DNA from: Chlorobiaceae bacterium
GTDB taxonomy: Bacteria; Bacteroidota; Chlorobiia; Chlorobiales; Chlorobiaceae
Length of the DNA stretch: 64,000 nucleotides
Reading direction: 5' to 3'
Assembly (NCBI GenBank): GCA_013335405.1
Contig: JAAXVR010000007.1
Coordinates: 1 to 64,000 of the forward strand
The translations under genes and the position numbers were made by a program. Below, one piece after another: positions 43,857-52,339 of this stretch. The notes beneath the pieces are model-generated. The model was not told the origin of the DNA. It made no database searches and was given only the letters and a program-made list of their open reading frames with translations. Position 1 is the stretch's first letter. Each line of letters starts with the position of its first letter.

Positions 43857-44494
43857 GCTATCCGGATTGAAGTTGAGCAGACAGAGTTGTTTCCCTTTGC
43901 TGTCTTCAAAGCAGAAGGTAGCGATATTGATGCTTTTTCCCGTAATCACCTGTCATTAACCGTGATGTTTACTGTCTTGCAAGGCAAATCAGGTATGCAT
44001 CCGGAATCCTTTGTCACTTTCCGGTCTTTTTTCCGGCTGAAGAATATCTGTACTTCTTGTAATTGTACCCTTTGTTATATATCTTAACAATCGTAAAGGA
44101 ATACAGGCATAAAGGAATATTGTTCGGCAGTCAACTCTTGTTTTCTGAAATCACGTTCAGTTACTCTGCCGGTTTTTCAAAGATTCTATCAGTTTTTTCC
44201 TGACCGCCGTTCTCCTTCGATTTACATCCGGTTTGCCTTCGAACGCGTTCTTTTCGTGATTGTTCATCAGGAAAAGTCGCATCTTTTCCCGGCAGGTTTT
44301 TCCTGGCCGCTCTATTTTTTCGAGAGTTGTTTTCTTCCCCTTATTTTATCGTCGATTTCGGTCCGTTGCATCGAATTCCGGTCAACCGTCAGTATTCCTC
44401 TGTGTATGCGCGCTGCGACCCGGCCACCTGTGAACGGCAAAGTATGTTTATATTTCTTTCAAATACCTGAAAACAAAAAAAGGAGAGTATTGTA
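43857..44494. other. Divergent intergenic region between acpS and sqr
   Basis: About 640 bp with no convincing gene. Two small hairpins lie next to each other (GGAAAAG/CTTTTCC at 44270-44289 and CAGG-TTTTT-CCTG at 44293-44305). They could mark the sqr leader. The sqr ribosome binding site AAAGGAGAG is at the end of the region. It should also hold the promoter of the acyl cluster. Confidence 0.45.
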
Positions 44495-45721
44495 ATGGCA
44501 AAGAAAATTGTTGTTTTGGGAGCAGGAACTGGCGGGACGATCGTCGCGAACAACCTCAGGCGTCATCTGCCTGCCGACTGGGAAATAACGATCATCGACC
44601 GTGATGACGACCATCTTTACCAGCCAGGCCTTCTTTTCGTTCCTTTCGGCCTTTCGGGAACAAAAAGGCTTGTGAAATCAAGAAAAAAACACATCATTCC
44701 CGGCATCAATTTCGTCATCGATGAAATTACCCGTATCGATCCCGAAAAACAGCAGGTCACGACAAAAAACCACACGTTTACTTACGATTTCCTCGTCATC
44801 AGCACCGGCTGCAGAATCGCTCCTGAAGAAAATGACGGACTTCTCGATACCTGGGGCAAAACGGCATTTTCCTTTTATTCTCTCGATGCTGCTGAAAAAC
44901 TTCGTCAGAAACTCAAGGAATTCGATGGAGGAAAAATCGTCATGAACGTTGCAGAACTGCCGTTCAAATGCCCGGTAGCGCCAATCGAGTTCGTTTTCCT
45001 TGCCGACTGGTACCTCAAGAAAAAAGGCATCAGGAACAAATGCGAGATCGAATATGTGACACCCCTGCCCGGTGCTTTCACCAAACCGAAAGCATCAGCG
45101 GTTTTCACACAGTCCGCAAAAGAAAAGAATGTGAAAATCACGACCGGCTTCGAACTCAACATGGTGAACGGCAAGGAGAAATATATCGAGTCCGTCCAGG
45201 GGAACAAGGTCAATTATGATCTGCTGGTCATTGTTCCTACCACCATCGGCGACAAGGTAATCAGCGATTCGGGAATCGATGACGGTATCGGCTATGTACC
45301 CACGCATCACAACACACTGAAAGCCCTCAAACATGAACGGATTTATGTTATAGGGGATGCAACGAACGTTCCGACGTCAAAAGCCGGTTCAGTGGCACAC
45401 TATGAAGCAGACGTCGTGGTGTTCAACATCATGGCCGAAATCCACGGAGTAAAGCCTGAGGAGATTTACGACGGCCACTCGACCTGCTTTATCGTCTATT
45501 CAAAAGGGACCTCTTCTCTCATCGATTTCAACTACAGAATCGAGCCGCTTCCGGGCAAGTACCCGATGCCCAAGCTCGGCCCATTCACTCTGCTTCATGA
45601 AACGAAAATGAACTGGTACGGCAAGCTCGGATTCGAGCCTCTCTACTGGAATGTACTTCTTGCAGGCAGGCACCTTGGTGCGCCCCCGACCCTGGTCATG
45701 GCCGGCAAACACGTCGGATAA
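44495..45721 (+). CDS. sqr: Sulfide:quinone oxidoreductase
   Basis: A 408-residue FAD/NAD(P)-fold flavoprotein: VVLGAGTGGTIVANNLRR (FAD), DDDHLYQPGLLFVPFGL (the SQR-type loop), STGC with Cys106, the redox Cys159 in LPFKCPVAPIEF, and VIGDATNVPTSKAGSVAHYEAD. It oxidises sulfide to polysulfide and reduces the quinone pool, a core step of anoxygenic photosynthesis in green sulfur bacteria. The exact SQR type (for example IV versus VI) cannot be set by eye. The ribosome binding site is strong; the gene stands alone, with a hairpin behind it. Confidence 0.88.
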   Translation: MAKKIVVLGAGTGGTIVANNLRRHLPADWEITIIDRDDDHLYQPGLLFVPFGLSGTKRLVKSRKKHIIPGINFVIDEITRIDPEKQQVTTKNHTFTYDFLVISTGCRIAPEENDGLLDTWGKTAFSFYSLDAAEKLRQKLKEFDGGKIVMNVAELPFKCPVAPIEFVFLADWYLKKKGIRNKCEIEYVTPLPGAFTKPKASAVFTQSAKEKNVKITTGFELNMVNGKEKYIESVQGNKVNYDLLVIVPTTIGDKVISDSGIDDGIGYVPTHHNTLKALKHERIYVIGDATNVPTSKAGSVAHYEADVVVFNIMAEIHGVKPEEIYDGHSTCFIVYSKGTSSLIDFNYRIEPLPGKYPMPKLGPFTLLHETKMNWYGKLGFEPLYWNVLLAGRHLGAPPTLVMAGKHVG

Positions 45722-45734
45722 TAGTTGCCGTCAG

Positions 45735-45768
45735 AACAAGGGACGCATAGCGGATGCTTCCCTTGTTT
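45735..45768. terminator. Stem-loop between convergent sqr and rmuC
   Basis: A 9-bp stem (AACAAGGGA / TCCCTTGTT, 45735-45743 and 45759-45767) contains an inner GCAT/ATGC pairing and ends in TTT on the plus side. It can serve both convergent genes; the T-tract is short. Confidence 0.65.
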
Positions 45769-47049
45769 CTATACCTCATGCTCGTTTTCCCCTGTATCAC
45801 CCTGATGAATCTGACGGTTTACCTTGGCTCCAAGTTTCCGAATTTCCTCCACCTTGCCGACAAGGTTACCCTTCCCTTCCCTGATACGTTTCATGGCAAG
45901 ATCAAACGACTCGGAAAGACTCGAGAGCTTTTTGCGGGCTTCGCCCATCGCTTCGAGTACGAGAAAAACCTGGTCATATATTTTTCCGGCTTTTTCAGCA
46001 ATCAGTTCCGCATTTCTGTTCTCGTTTTCCCTTCGCCAAATCTGCGCGATGACTTTCAGGGTGATCATCAGTGTTGCCGGACCGCAGAGTATGACGTTTT
46101 TGCCAGACAGTTCATACAGAAGATCGGGATCCGCCTGCATGGCTACCTGCCAGGCAGGTTCGAGGGGAATGCACAAAATGACGAAATCGAGGGTTCTGTT
46201 TCCTCCTATTTCGCTGTAATCCTTTTCCTGCATAACGAGCATATGCCGCCGAACTGACTGAATGTGCTCCCTCAGAGCCTGCTGCCGCACCGTTTCATCA
46301 TCTGTGCTGCAGTAACGTTCGTAAGCGGTCAAAGATACCTTTGAATCAACAATGACCGCCTTGTTGCCGGGAAGCATCACGATGAAATCCGGTCTTTTCA
46401 ACTGTCCGTCTCCCGAACGGAAGCTCTCCTGTGACAGATAATCGCGTCCTTTTTCAAGACCCGAGGCTTCGAAAATCCTCTCGACAATCAACTCCCCCCA
46501 GTCTCCCTGTTTTTTTGCATCCCCTTTTATGGCCCGTGCAAGCAGGTTCGCCTCCTGACTCACCCTGACGCTCATTTCCTGCATCTGACGGACCTGCTCA
46601 ACCAGGCGCACTGAATGTTCAGTATCGTTTCTATGCACTTCTTCCACCCTTCTGCGGAATGAATCGAGCTGTTCGCGAAGCGGCAAAAGCAGCGCGTCGA
46701 GTTTTTGACGGTTTTCTTCACCGAAAGACTTTCCCCGTTCTTCCATGATCCTGCGGGCAAGGTTTTCAAATTCAGATTTGAAGCGTTCATCCATTGTTCT
46801 CAGAAATGCTTCTTTTTCCACTGACTTCATGCGTTCGTTCTGCAGTTCCGCCTCGAGCAAGGCGGCCTTTATTTTCAGTTCACCATTTTCCCTGCCAAGC
46901 GCTTCCTCTCTCTGCAACGAGACGCGCAAATCTTCTTCATATGCCCGAACCCTTGCAAGTTCAGACTTTGCGGGTGAATCCCGAACGATACGATAGGCTA
47001 TGAAAAGAAGCTGGCCGGCAATGATCAGGAAAAAGAGGAATTCTGTCAT
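45769..47049 (-). CDS. rmuC: DNA recombination protein RmuC
   Basis: A 426-residue protein: N-terminal membrane helix (2-21), a long coiled coil (about 28-165), then the RmuC nuclease-like domain with QGDWGELIVERIFEASGLEKGRDY, RPDFIVMLPGNKAVIVDSKVSLTAYERY and DFVILCIPLEPAW. The PDFIV...DSKVS motif resembles the PD-(D/E)xK nuclease fold. It is implicated in limiting recombination at inverted repeats. It is divergent from the SRAP gene, another DNA-repair function, across 120 bp. Confidence 0.94.
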   Translation of the reverse strand: MTEFLFFLIIAGQLLFIAYRIVRDSPAKSELARVRAYEEDLRVSLQREEALGRENGELKIKAALLEAELQNERMKSVEKEAFLRTMDERFKSEFENLARRIMEERGKSFGEENRQKLDALLLPLREQLDSFRRRVEEVHRNDTEHSVRLVEQVRQMQEMSVRVSQEANLLARAIKGDAKKQGDWGELIVERIFEASGLEKGRDYLSQESFRSGDGQLKRPDFIVMLPGNKAVIVDSKVSLTAYERYCSTDDETVRQQALREHIQSVRRHMLVMQEKDYSEIGGNRTLDFVILCIPLEPAWQVAMQADPDLLYELSGKNVILCGPATLMITLKVIAQIWRRENENRNAELIAEKAGKIYDQVFLVLEAMGEARKKLSSLSESFDLAMKRIREGKGNLVGKVEEIRKLGAKVNRQIHQGDTGENEHEV

Positions 47050-47169
47050 GAAAAATGCTGTTTATTCATTGAAACGACATACGGAAGCGGCAGGATCAAT
47101 GTCGCAACACTCACAAACATACCGCTTCCGGACGATTGTACTGCTTAATTTCTTGAACCTCTCATAACC

Positions 47170-47862
47170 ATGTGCGGAAGATTCGGGTTTTTCGAGCTGA
47201 GATTTTTTATAGAAATGCTCCGTCAGCTCGAGCTTCCCTTCGAGGAAGCCGATGCATATCAGTTCAGCCCGAGTTACAACATCGCGCCGGAAAACCAGGT
47301 GACCGTTCTTGCCGGCAACCGTCAGGGCGCGCTTCTTGCAAATGCGAGATGGGGGCTGATCCCCCATTGGTCCAAAGGCATTCCGAAAGTACGTCCGATC
47401 AACGCCAGAGCCGAAACCCTTGCCGTGAAACCTTATTTCCGACATCTGCTCAATCGCCACCACTGCATTATACCGGCAAGCGGTTTTTATGAATGGAACA
47501 TGTCGCCATCCGGAAAAAAGCAGCCCTGGTATATCCACAGATCAGACAATTCACTGATGGCTTTCGCAGGATTATGGGATACCTGGATTCCACCTGAAGC
47601 TGAATCGAAACCTGTAACCTCCTGCACTATTGTCACAACAAAGGCAAACCGGAAAATGCGGGATATCCATGACAGGATGCCTGTCATACTCGAGCCGGAA
47701 AACTGGAAAGTATGGCTCGAAGCTGCGAACACCGGCAACAGATCCCTGCTTGTGCCTCCCGGAGAAAGCCTGCTCGATCGTTATCCCGTTTCATCGAAAG
47801 TCAACTCACCCCGGTATATCAGAAAGGATTGCATGGAAAGGACAACTGCCGGAGAAATCTGA
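47170..47862 (+). CDS. SOS-response-associated peptidase (SRAP, YedK/HMCES)
   Basis: A 230-residue SRAP protein with the invariant N-terminal Cys2 (MCGRFGFF), YNIAPENQVTVL, WGLIPHWSKG, PINARAET, IPASGFYEW (catalytic Glu) and HDRMPVIL (His). After removal of Met1, Cys2 forms a thiazolidine crosslink with abasic sites in single-stranded DNA, shielding them. The length is normal; the C-terminus has about 20 extra residues. It is transcribed divergently from rmuC and is followed by the tRNA-Cys gene 120 bp on. Confidence 0.94.
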   Translation: MCGRFGFFELRFFIEMLRQLELPFEEADAYQFSPSYNIAPENQVTVLAGNRQGALLANARWGLIPHWSKGIPKVRPINARAETLAVKPYFRHLLNRHHCIIPASGFYEWNMSPSGKKQPWYIHRSDNSLMAFAGLWDTWIPPEAESKPVTSCTIVTTKANRKMRDIHDRMPVILEPENWKVWLEAANTGNRSLLVPPGESLLDRYPVSSKVNSPRYIRKDCMERTTAGEI

Positions 47863-47981
47863 AGAGTGATTGCCGCCGTGATTTTTCCTGCACAAATGCC
47901 GGGCTGTGAACAAAAGCCTGCATTATTGGCGCCCATGTTTGTAAAACCGTAACTTTTTCTTACCTTGACAGTTCATTTTAT

Positions 47982-48052
47982 GGCGAAGTGGCCGAGTGGC
48001 TAGGCAGAGGTCTGCAAAACCTTGTACAGCGGTTCGAATCCGCTCTTCGCCT
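47982..48052 (+). tRNA. tRNA-Cys (anticodon GCA)
   Basis: A cloverleaf is readable: acceptor GGCGAAG/CTTCGCC, D-arm GCC...GGC, anticodon loop CTGCAAA with GCA at 48014-48016, and T-arm AGCGG-TTCGAAT-CCGCT. The discriminator base is T (U73), the cysteine identity element. The 3' CCA is not encoded. A hairpin terminator follows about 80 bp later. Confidence 0.97.
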
Positions 48053-48130
48053 CCCCTTGAATGACTGCCTTCAAAACAAAGGCATCAATGACGCAGAATA
48101 CTCTTTTTCAAAAGAGAACATACCGACAGG

Positions 48131-48168
48131 AAGAGGCTGTCCCGGAAAAAAACCCGAGACAGCCTCTT
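48131..48168. terminator. Stem-loop terminator between tRNA-Cys and the kdn operon
   Basis: An 11-bp perfect stem (AAGAGGCTGTC / GACAGCCTCTT, 48131-48141 and 48158-48168) lies between the convergent tRNA-Cys and kdnA-like genes. The T-tract on the plus side is weak (TTTGCATTTCTTT). Confidence 0.75.
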
Positions 48169-48194
48169 TGCATTTCTTTCCGGCCGGCGGAATA

Positions 48195-49352
48195 TCACCC
48201 TGTTATTTCCGATCCTGAAATGATGGCGCTTATCAGATTTTCGATGGTTCTTTCATCGATCAGGACAGGAATATTCAGACAGATACTGCTGCGCAGCATG
48301 GCCCCTGTTTTCGGCCATAACGATTCGAGGTCGACGTTGCGATAACGGTCGATTTCTCCGAGAAGATGGCCCCAGACGCCCGCATAATGCCAGTCGAGAG
48401 CTTCAGGAAGGATCTTCGTGCCGAAACCGTGTTCCATCAGGTGTGCTTCAAAACGGAGTGCCGTTTCCCGATCCCGGAGGCGAAAGATCAGGGTATCCCC
48501 CTGTGACCCTGCTTCGTCACTGAATGGCCGCATGACGATATTACCGAGATGCCCGATTCCGTCTTTTATTTTTCTTTTGTTTTCCTTCGATTTCGAAAGG
48601 ATCATGTCGATTTTTGAAAGCTGGGCAATCCCGATCGCCGATGTCACTTCACTGATTCTCAGGTTGAGTCCTTTTGCCCGCCTCGGGTCCTTTCCGCGAG
48701 GCAGACCCGGCAGATGCATATGCCCGTGGTCTGAAAACTCGGCTGCGCGGTCATAGATATCCTTGTCGTCGGTGACGATCATTCCCCCTTCACCGGTATG
48801 GAGTGTCTTGCCCGCATCGAAGGAAAATGATCCGACACTGCCGATGGTACCGAGTTTCCTGCCTTTGTAGGATGCCCCGAGAGCCTGTGCCGCATCTTCG
48901 ATGAGAATGAGACCATTTTTCCTGCATATTTCGGCTATTTCGTCCATCCTTGGCGAAGCCCACATGGGAATTGCCACAACAGCTTTGGTTGCCGATGTGA
49001 CAGCCTTCTCAATTTCGGAGGGATCGAGATGGTAGGTCTCATCTATTTCAACCGGTACGGGCACGGCGCCAAGTGCGCTGACAGCTTCGACAGGCGCTAT
49101 GAAAGTCCATGCCGTCGTGATGACTTCGTCACCAGGCCCGATGCCCGCTCCGGCCAGTGCGCAATGAATCGCAGCGGTCCCGGAAGAAACGGCATGGGCA
49201 TATTTGACCCCCATCCATGAAGCGAACTTTTCTTCGAACTCCCTTGTCTTGTAATTTCCGCCACCATACCGGTAAAGATTGACTTTTTCCCTGCTGAATA
49301 GCTCCTGGATTTCCGCCAGTTCTTCCCGGCCGATAAGCTCTGCTCCTGCCAT
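48195..49352 (-). CDS. kdnA: DegT/DnrJ/EryC1-family aminotransferase, KdnA-like (8-amino-Kdo synthesis)
   Basis: A 385-residue sugar aminotransferase: AVSSGTAAIHCALAGAGIGPGDEVITTAWTF, LIEDAAQALGASYKGRKLGTIG, the PLP lysine K182 in SFSFDAGKTLHTGEGG, and GLNLRISEVTSAIGIAQL. On its own this family makes many amino-sugars. Its pairing with an iron-type alcohol dehydrogenase and a CMP-sugar synthetase matches the KdnA/KdnB route described in Shewanella, where the 8-OH of Kdo is oxidised and transaminated to give Kdo8N. It is the last gene of a four-gene operon, 16 nt after kdnB. Confidence 0.8.
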   Translation of the reverse strand: MAGAELIGREELAEIQELFSREKVNLYRYGGGNYKTREFEEKFASWMGVKYAHAVSSGTAAIHCALAGAGIGPGDEVITTAWTFIAPVEAVSALGAVPVPVEIDETYHLDPSEIEKAVTSATKAVVAIPMWASPRMDEIAEICRKNGLILIEDAAQALGASYKGRKLGTIGSVGSFSFDAGKTLHTGEGGMIVTDDKDIYDRAAEFSDHGHMHLPGLPRGKDPRRAKGLNLRISEVTSAIGIAQLSKIDMILSKSKENKRKIKDGIGHLGNIVMRPFSDEAGSQGDTLIFRLRDRETALRFEAHLMEHGFGTKILPEALDWHYAGVWGHLLGEIDRYRNVDLESLWPKTGAMLRSSICLNIPVLIDERTIENLISAIISGSEITG

Positions 49353-49368
49353 GATATGTTCTTTCCTT

Positions 49369-50499
49369 TTATATTAATTGTAAGACAACTTCCATTGCCG
49401 ATTCCTGGTTGAAATCAACCGGATTGCCGGAAAACGATCCCTTCAGCGCTTCTGAAGCATTGCGAGCGAAATCGTCTGCATTGCCTTTGCCGTAACCGTA
49501 TCGGACAAGGTTCGGAATATTGAGCTGCCTGTAGAGGGCGTCCATCTCCTCAAGCAGTTCTATCGTGGCTTCCTTCGGCGATGGTGTGGTACGCATAGGG
49601 TTAAGCAGGGCATATTTTTCGTAACCGCGATTGTGGTTGTAACGCATGACTTCCTTCAGGAAAATCGCTCCGGCAAGACCATGCGGAACGCTGTGTTTTA
49701 CGCCAAGGTAATAGGCAAAGCCGTTCGTCGGTCCGTCTCCGGAGTTCATAAGCGCAACCGTGCCGCAGACACTGCCGATAGCGAGGTCGATCCTTGATTC
49801 CGCCCTGTCGAGCTGACCCTGCTGCAAAGCATAGAACGTTTTCTGAAACCCTTCGACAGAAAAAATCCTGCTGAGTGGAGTATGCTTTACCGACGCAAAA
49901 CTGTCGACACAGTGAACAAGACTGTCCATTGCCGAAGAAATGACGCTTTCCATCGGAGCAGTCATTGATAGCTGAGGATCGATCACCGCTTTTCTGGGAA
50001 AATTTTTCCTGCTGTTGATTCCAAGCTTTCGGCCTTCATTCTCGTCGATGAAGACCGCATTATAGCTGACCTCGGCGCCACTTCCCAGTAACGAAGGCAC
50101 CGTGATGAGCGGAAGCGGATCGCAGACATCTTTCGGAAAGCCTTTGAGCGACAGGGCCGGAACATTGTTTTTCATAAGAAGCGCAACCCCTTTTCCCAGA
50201 TCGAGCGTACTGCCTCCGCCCACAGCAACAATTCCGTCAGGAGGATTTTTCCTGAAAAAATCAGCGACATTCTCCAGGTGTGTATACGTAGGTTCGCCCT
50301 TGAAATCATTGCAATACACGATGGATTCGGGGTATGAGGTCGTCAGTTCCAGCAGGACATTCCGGAAATAGAGATTGTCCGCCAGGTTTGCATCGTAGAT
50401 TATGCCCGGCTGCCCTATCGCCAATCCGGACAGATAATCGGCCAGCTTCAGCGCCTCGTTAACACCGATGACAAGATCGGTCGATAAAAAGAAATTCAT
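49369..50499 (-). CDS. kdnB: Iron-containing alcohol dehydrogenase, KdnB-like (Kdo 8-oxidase)
   Basis: A 376-residue Fe-ADH-fold enzyme (ATG 50499). NAD-binding is shown by DGIVAVGGGSTLDLGKGVALL and ITVPSLLGSGAEVSYNAVF, and metal-ligand positions by DSLVHCVDSF (His/Asp) and HSVPHGLAGAIFLKEVMRYNHNRG (His). In the Kdo8N pathway this enzyme oxidises the C8 hydroxyl of Kdo to the aldehyde used by KdnA. The start at 50499 places it 13 nt after the cytidylyltransferase stop. The longer open frame to 50574 overlaps that gene and is rejected. Specificity is inferred from the operon. Confidence 0.8.
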   Translation of the reverse strand: MNFFLSTDLVIGVNEALKLADYLSGLAIGQPGIIYDANLADNLYFRNVLLELTTSYPESIVYCNDFKGEPTYTHLENVADFFRKNPPDGIVAVGGGSTLDLGKGVALLMKNNVPALSLKGFPKDVCDPLPLITVPSLLGSGAEVSYNAVFIDENEGRKLGINSRKNFPRKAVIDPQLSMTAPMESVISSAMDSLVHCVDSFASVKHTPLSRIFSVEGFQKTFYALQQGQLDRAESRIDLAIGSVCGTVALMNSGDGPTNGFAYYLGVKHSVPHGLAGAIFLKEVMRYNHNRGYEKYALLNPMRTTPSPKEATIELLEEMDALYRQLNIPNLVRYGYGKGNADDFARNASEALKGSFSGNPVDFNQESAMEVVLQLI

Positions 50500-50512
50500 A
50501 AAACTCAGTGTT

Positions 50513-51226
50513 CTAAGGGTTTTTTCTGCCTGTTTCCTGGAAAACCAGGTTTTTCCTGAAAAGGTAATATTCAATTAAATCTATTTCTTCCAGAGTGTCA
50601 ATCTCCCAGGTCTGCCAGAACTCCATGATGTATACCGACATTTTGCCGCCTATCCTGTTCCCGCAGCGCGAAAGAATCTCCGGTTTGAAAATGTAGATCG
50701 ACCCGTTTTCGATAAACTGCGGTTGACGATCCTGGCGCATGCCCCGGTTACGGTAATCGAAGTTCACGCTTTTCCATTCACCACCGCCTGATTCCCAGAT
50801 TGTAAGGTCGTCGGCCCTGGTTACGGAAATCAGCGAATCTGATCCTTCAGCCCTGAAATGTTCGAGAGCGCGGTCGATATCGTCCGGTTTCCTCAGAGGG
50901 GAAGTGGCCTGCAGAAAGACAACGGTATCGAGCGGCAAATGGTAGTCGCTTTCGATGACGGAGACGGCATGCACAAGGGCTGACTCCGACGAGGACTTGT
51001 CCCCGGAAAATTCCGCAGGTCGTTCGATGACTTCCGCCCCATAATTTTTCGCTACCTCGCTGATCCCCCGGTCATCCGTCGAAACGAAAACCTTGTCGAT
51101 CTGACGCGATTCAAGCGCCTGACGAACAGTCCAGGCAAGAAGGGGCATGCCGGCAACAGGATGGATATTCTTGTTTTTCAGGCCTTTTGAGCCGCCCCTT
51201 GCGGGTATGATGGCTACCGTGTGCAT
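50513..51226 (-). CDS. CMP-sugar synthetase (acylneuraminate/Kdo cytidylyltransferase-like)
   Basis: A 237-residue nucleotidyltransferase (ATG 51226): VAIIPARGGSKGLKNKNIHPVAGMPLLAWTV (CTP-binding P-loop-like motif), FVSTDDRGISEVAKNYGAEVIERP, LQATSPLRKPDDID, FIENGSIYIFKPEIL and WEIDTLEEIDLIEYY. It is closer to NeuA/LegF-type enzymes than to classical KdsB. It activates a 2-keto acid sugar with CTP. In this operon the natural substrate would be Kdo8N or Kdo, though another nonulosonate is possible. Confidence 0.88.
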   Translation of the reverse strand: MHTVAIIPARGGSKGLKNKNIHPVAGMPLLAWTVRQALESRQIDKVFVSTDDRGISEVAKNYGAEVIERPAEFSGDKSSSESALVHAVSVIESDYHLPLDTVVFLQATSPLRKPDDIDRALEHFRAEGSDSLISVTRADDLTIWESGGGEWKSVNFDYRNRGMRQDRQPQFIENGSIYIFKPEILSRCGNRIGGKMSVYIMEFWQTWEIDTLEEIDLIEYYLFRKNLVFQETGRKNP

Positions 51227-51249
51227 GCTTATGGATTTCGGTATAAAAT

Positions 51250-52206
51250 TCAACCGTCGATAACCTGCCGGCATACTCCGGCGATTTTATTCGAAGCGGA
51301 TTTGTTCTGAATCGGTGTAAGGTGACTGAGTTCGTCGGGGTCGAGACCGCAATGAACCTCCTTATTCAGCGCCGATCCGACAAATATGGTCGAAGAGAAT
51401 TGAGCAATGAGCATTTTGGAGTTCGCTATCATCTCCTCTGTTTTTCCGTCGGTGAAAACAATACTCTGCGGTGCATAACGTTCGATCTCCCTGATCGCCC
51501 TCGGTGCGTTCTCATTGGGATGGAGCTTGAAAAGAAGAAGTGAATCCCCGGCCATTTCGAGGTATTTCATGATATTTCTTGGCCGGTTTTCATAAATGAA
51601 GGTTTCACGGTTGTCGGAAGTACAGACAAGCACAAAATCCCGGTACTTGAAATCGTTCTGCAGGTACTGTTCGCAATTATCGAAATTCGGTATGCTTGTC
51701 ACTTCGATTTTGTCGGGGTTTACGCCTTTCCTGATGAAAAGATCCCGATAACCTTCGCTTGCAACACAGAATTTCTCGTAAGCATCGGACAAACCGGTTG
51801 TGGATGTGCCGGCTATCCATCGAGGGACCCACTGGAAATTCCTGGCGAGATGAAAAAGAATCGTTTCAGGCTCGGTCATTCCCTCCTGCACCAGTACTAT
51901 TTTCCTGCGGCGGATATGTTTGGGCACGATGAGATCCGTACAGGTGACGACAAGGTCATATTCGCGGGCAAGACCGCCGATATCGAGCTGCAGGTTATGG
52001 GACTGGAGGTATTCGAGGGTGCGCCGGGACCGTTTGTTGCCCATGATAGTGAATTCAAGCAGGCCCATGCTGCTCGCCTTGCCGAGAATCCCGTCACTGA
52101 AAAAAGGAGAGAAATACTGGTCGTAATCACTGAGACACCCGGCAATCTGGTGCATCTGGGTAGTCTGGTTCATCGATCCGCAGACAAATAGAATTTTCTT
52201 TCTCAT
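51250..52206 (-). CDS. Glycosyltransferase-like protein (GT-B-type) of the kdn operon
   Basis: A 318-residue protein starting MRKKILFVCGSMNQTTQMHQIA. It has features of GT-B or CDP-glycerophosphotransferase/polysialyltransferase-like folds: VVTCTDLIVPKHIRRRKIVLVQEGM, FCVASEGYRDLFIRKGVNPDKIEVTSIPNFDN, LLLFKLHPNENAPRAIREIE and MLIAQFSSTIFVGSALNKEVHC (a typical donor-binding end). It probably transfers the CMP-activated sugar or builds its precursor. It is the first gene of the four-gene operon, 23 nt before the cytidylyltransferase start. Confidence 0.7.
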   Translation of the reverse strand: MRKKILFVCGSMNQTTQMHQIAGCLSDYDQYFSPFFSDGILGKASSMGLLEFTIMGNKRSRRTLEYLQSHNLQLDIGGLAREYDLVVTCTDLIVPKHIRRRKIVLVQEGMTEPETILFHLARNFQWVPRWIAGTSTTGLSDAYEKFCVASEGYRDLFIRKGVNPDKIEVTSIPNFDNCEQYLQNDFKYRDFVLVCTSDNRETFIYENRPRNIMKYLEMAGDSLLLFKLHPNENAPRAIREIERYAPQSIVFTDGKTEEMIANSKMLIAQFSSTIFVGSALNKEVHCGLDPDELSHLTPIQNKSASNKIAGVCRQVIDG

Positions 52207-52339
52207 TACTCTCTTTTAATAATCACAGGTTATCCGAACCGTTCCTGCACATGTGTATCAAAACGCGGGAATGCGACGCTGCAAAAATACTAAAAACGCG
52301 GAAATTCGCGTCAATTGAAGTTTCTATGACAAACGGGTA

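Noticed and set aside
47964..47969. TTGACA immediately upstream of tRNA-Cys as a -35 element
   Set aside because: It lies only about 13 nt before the mature tRNA, leaving no room for a -10 element and start site.
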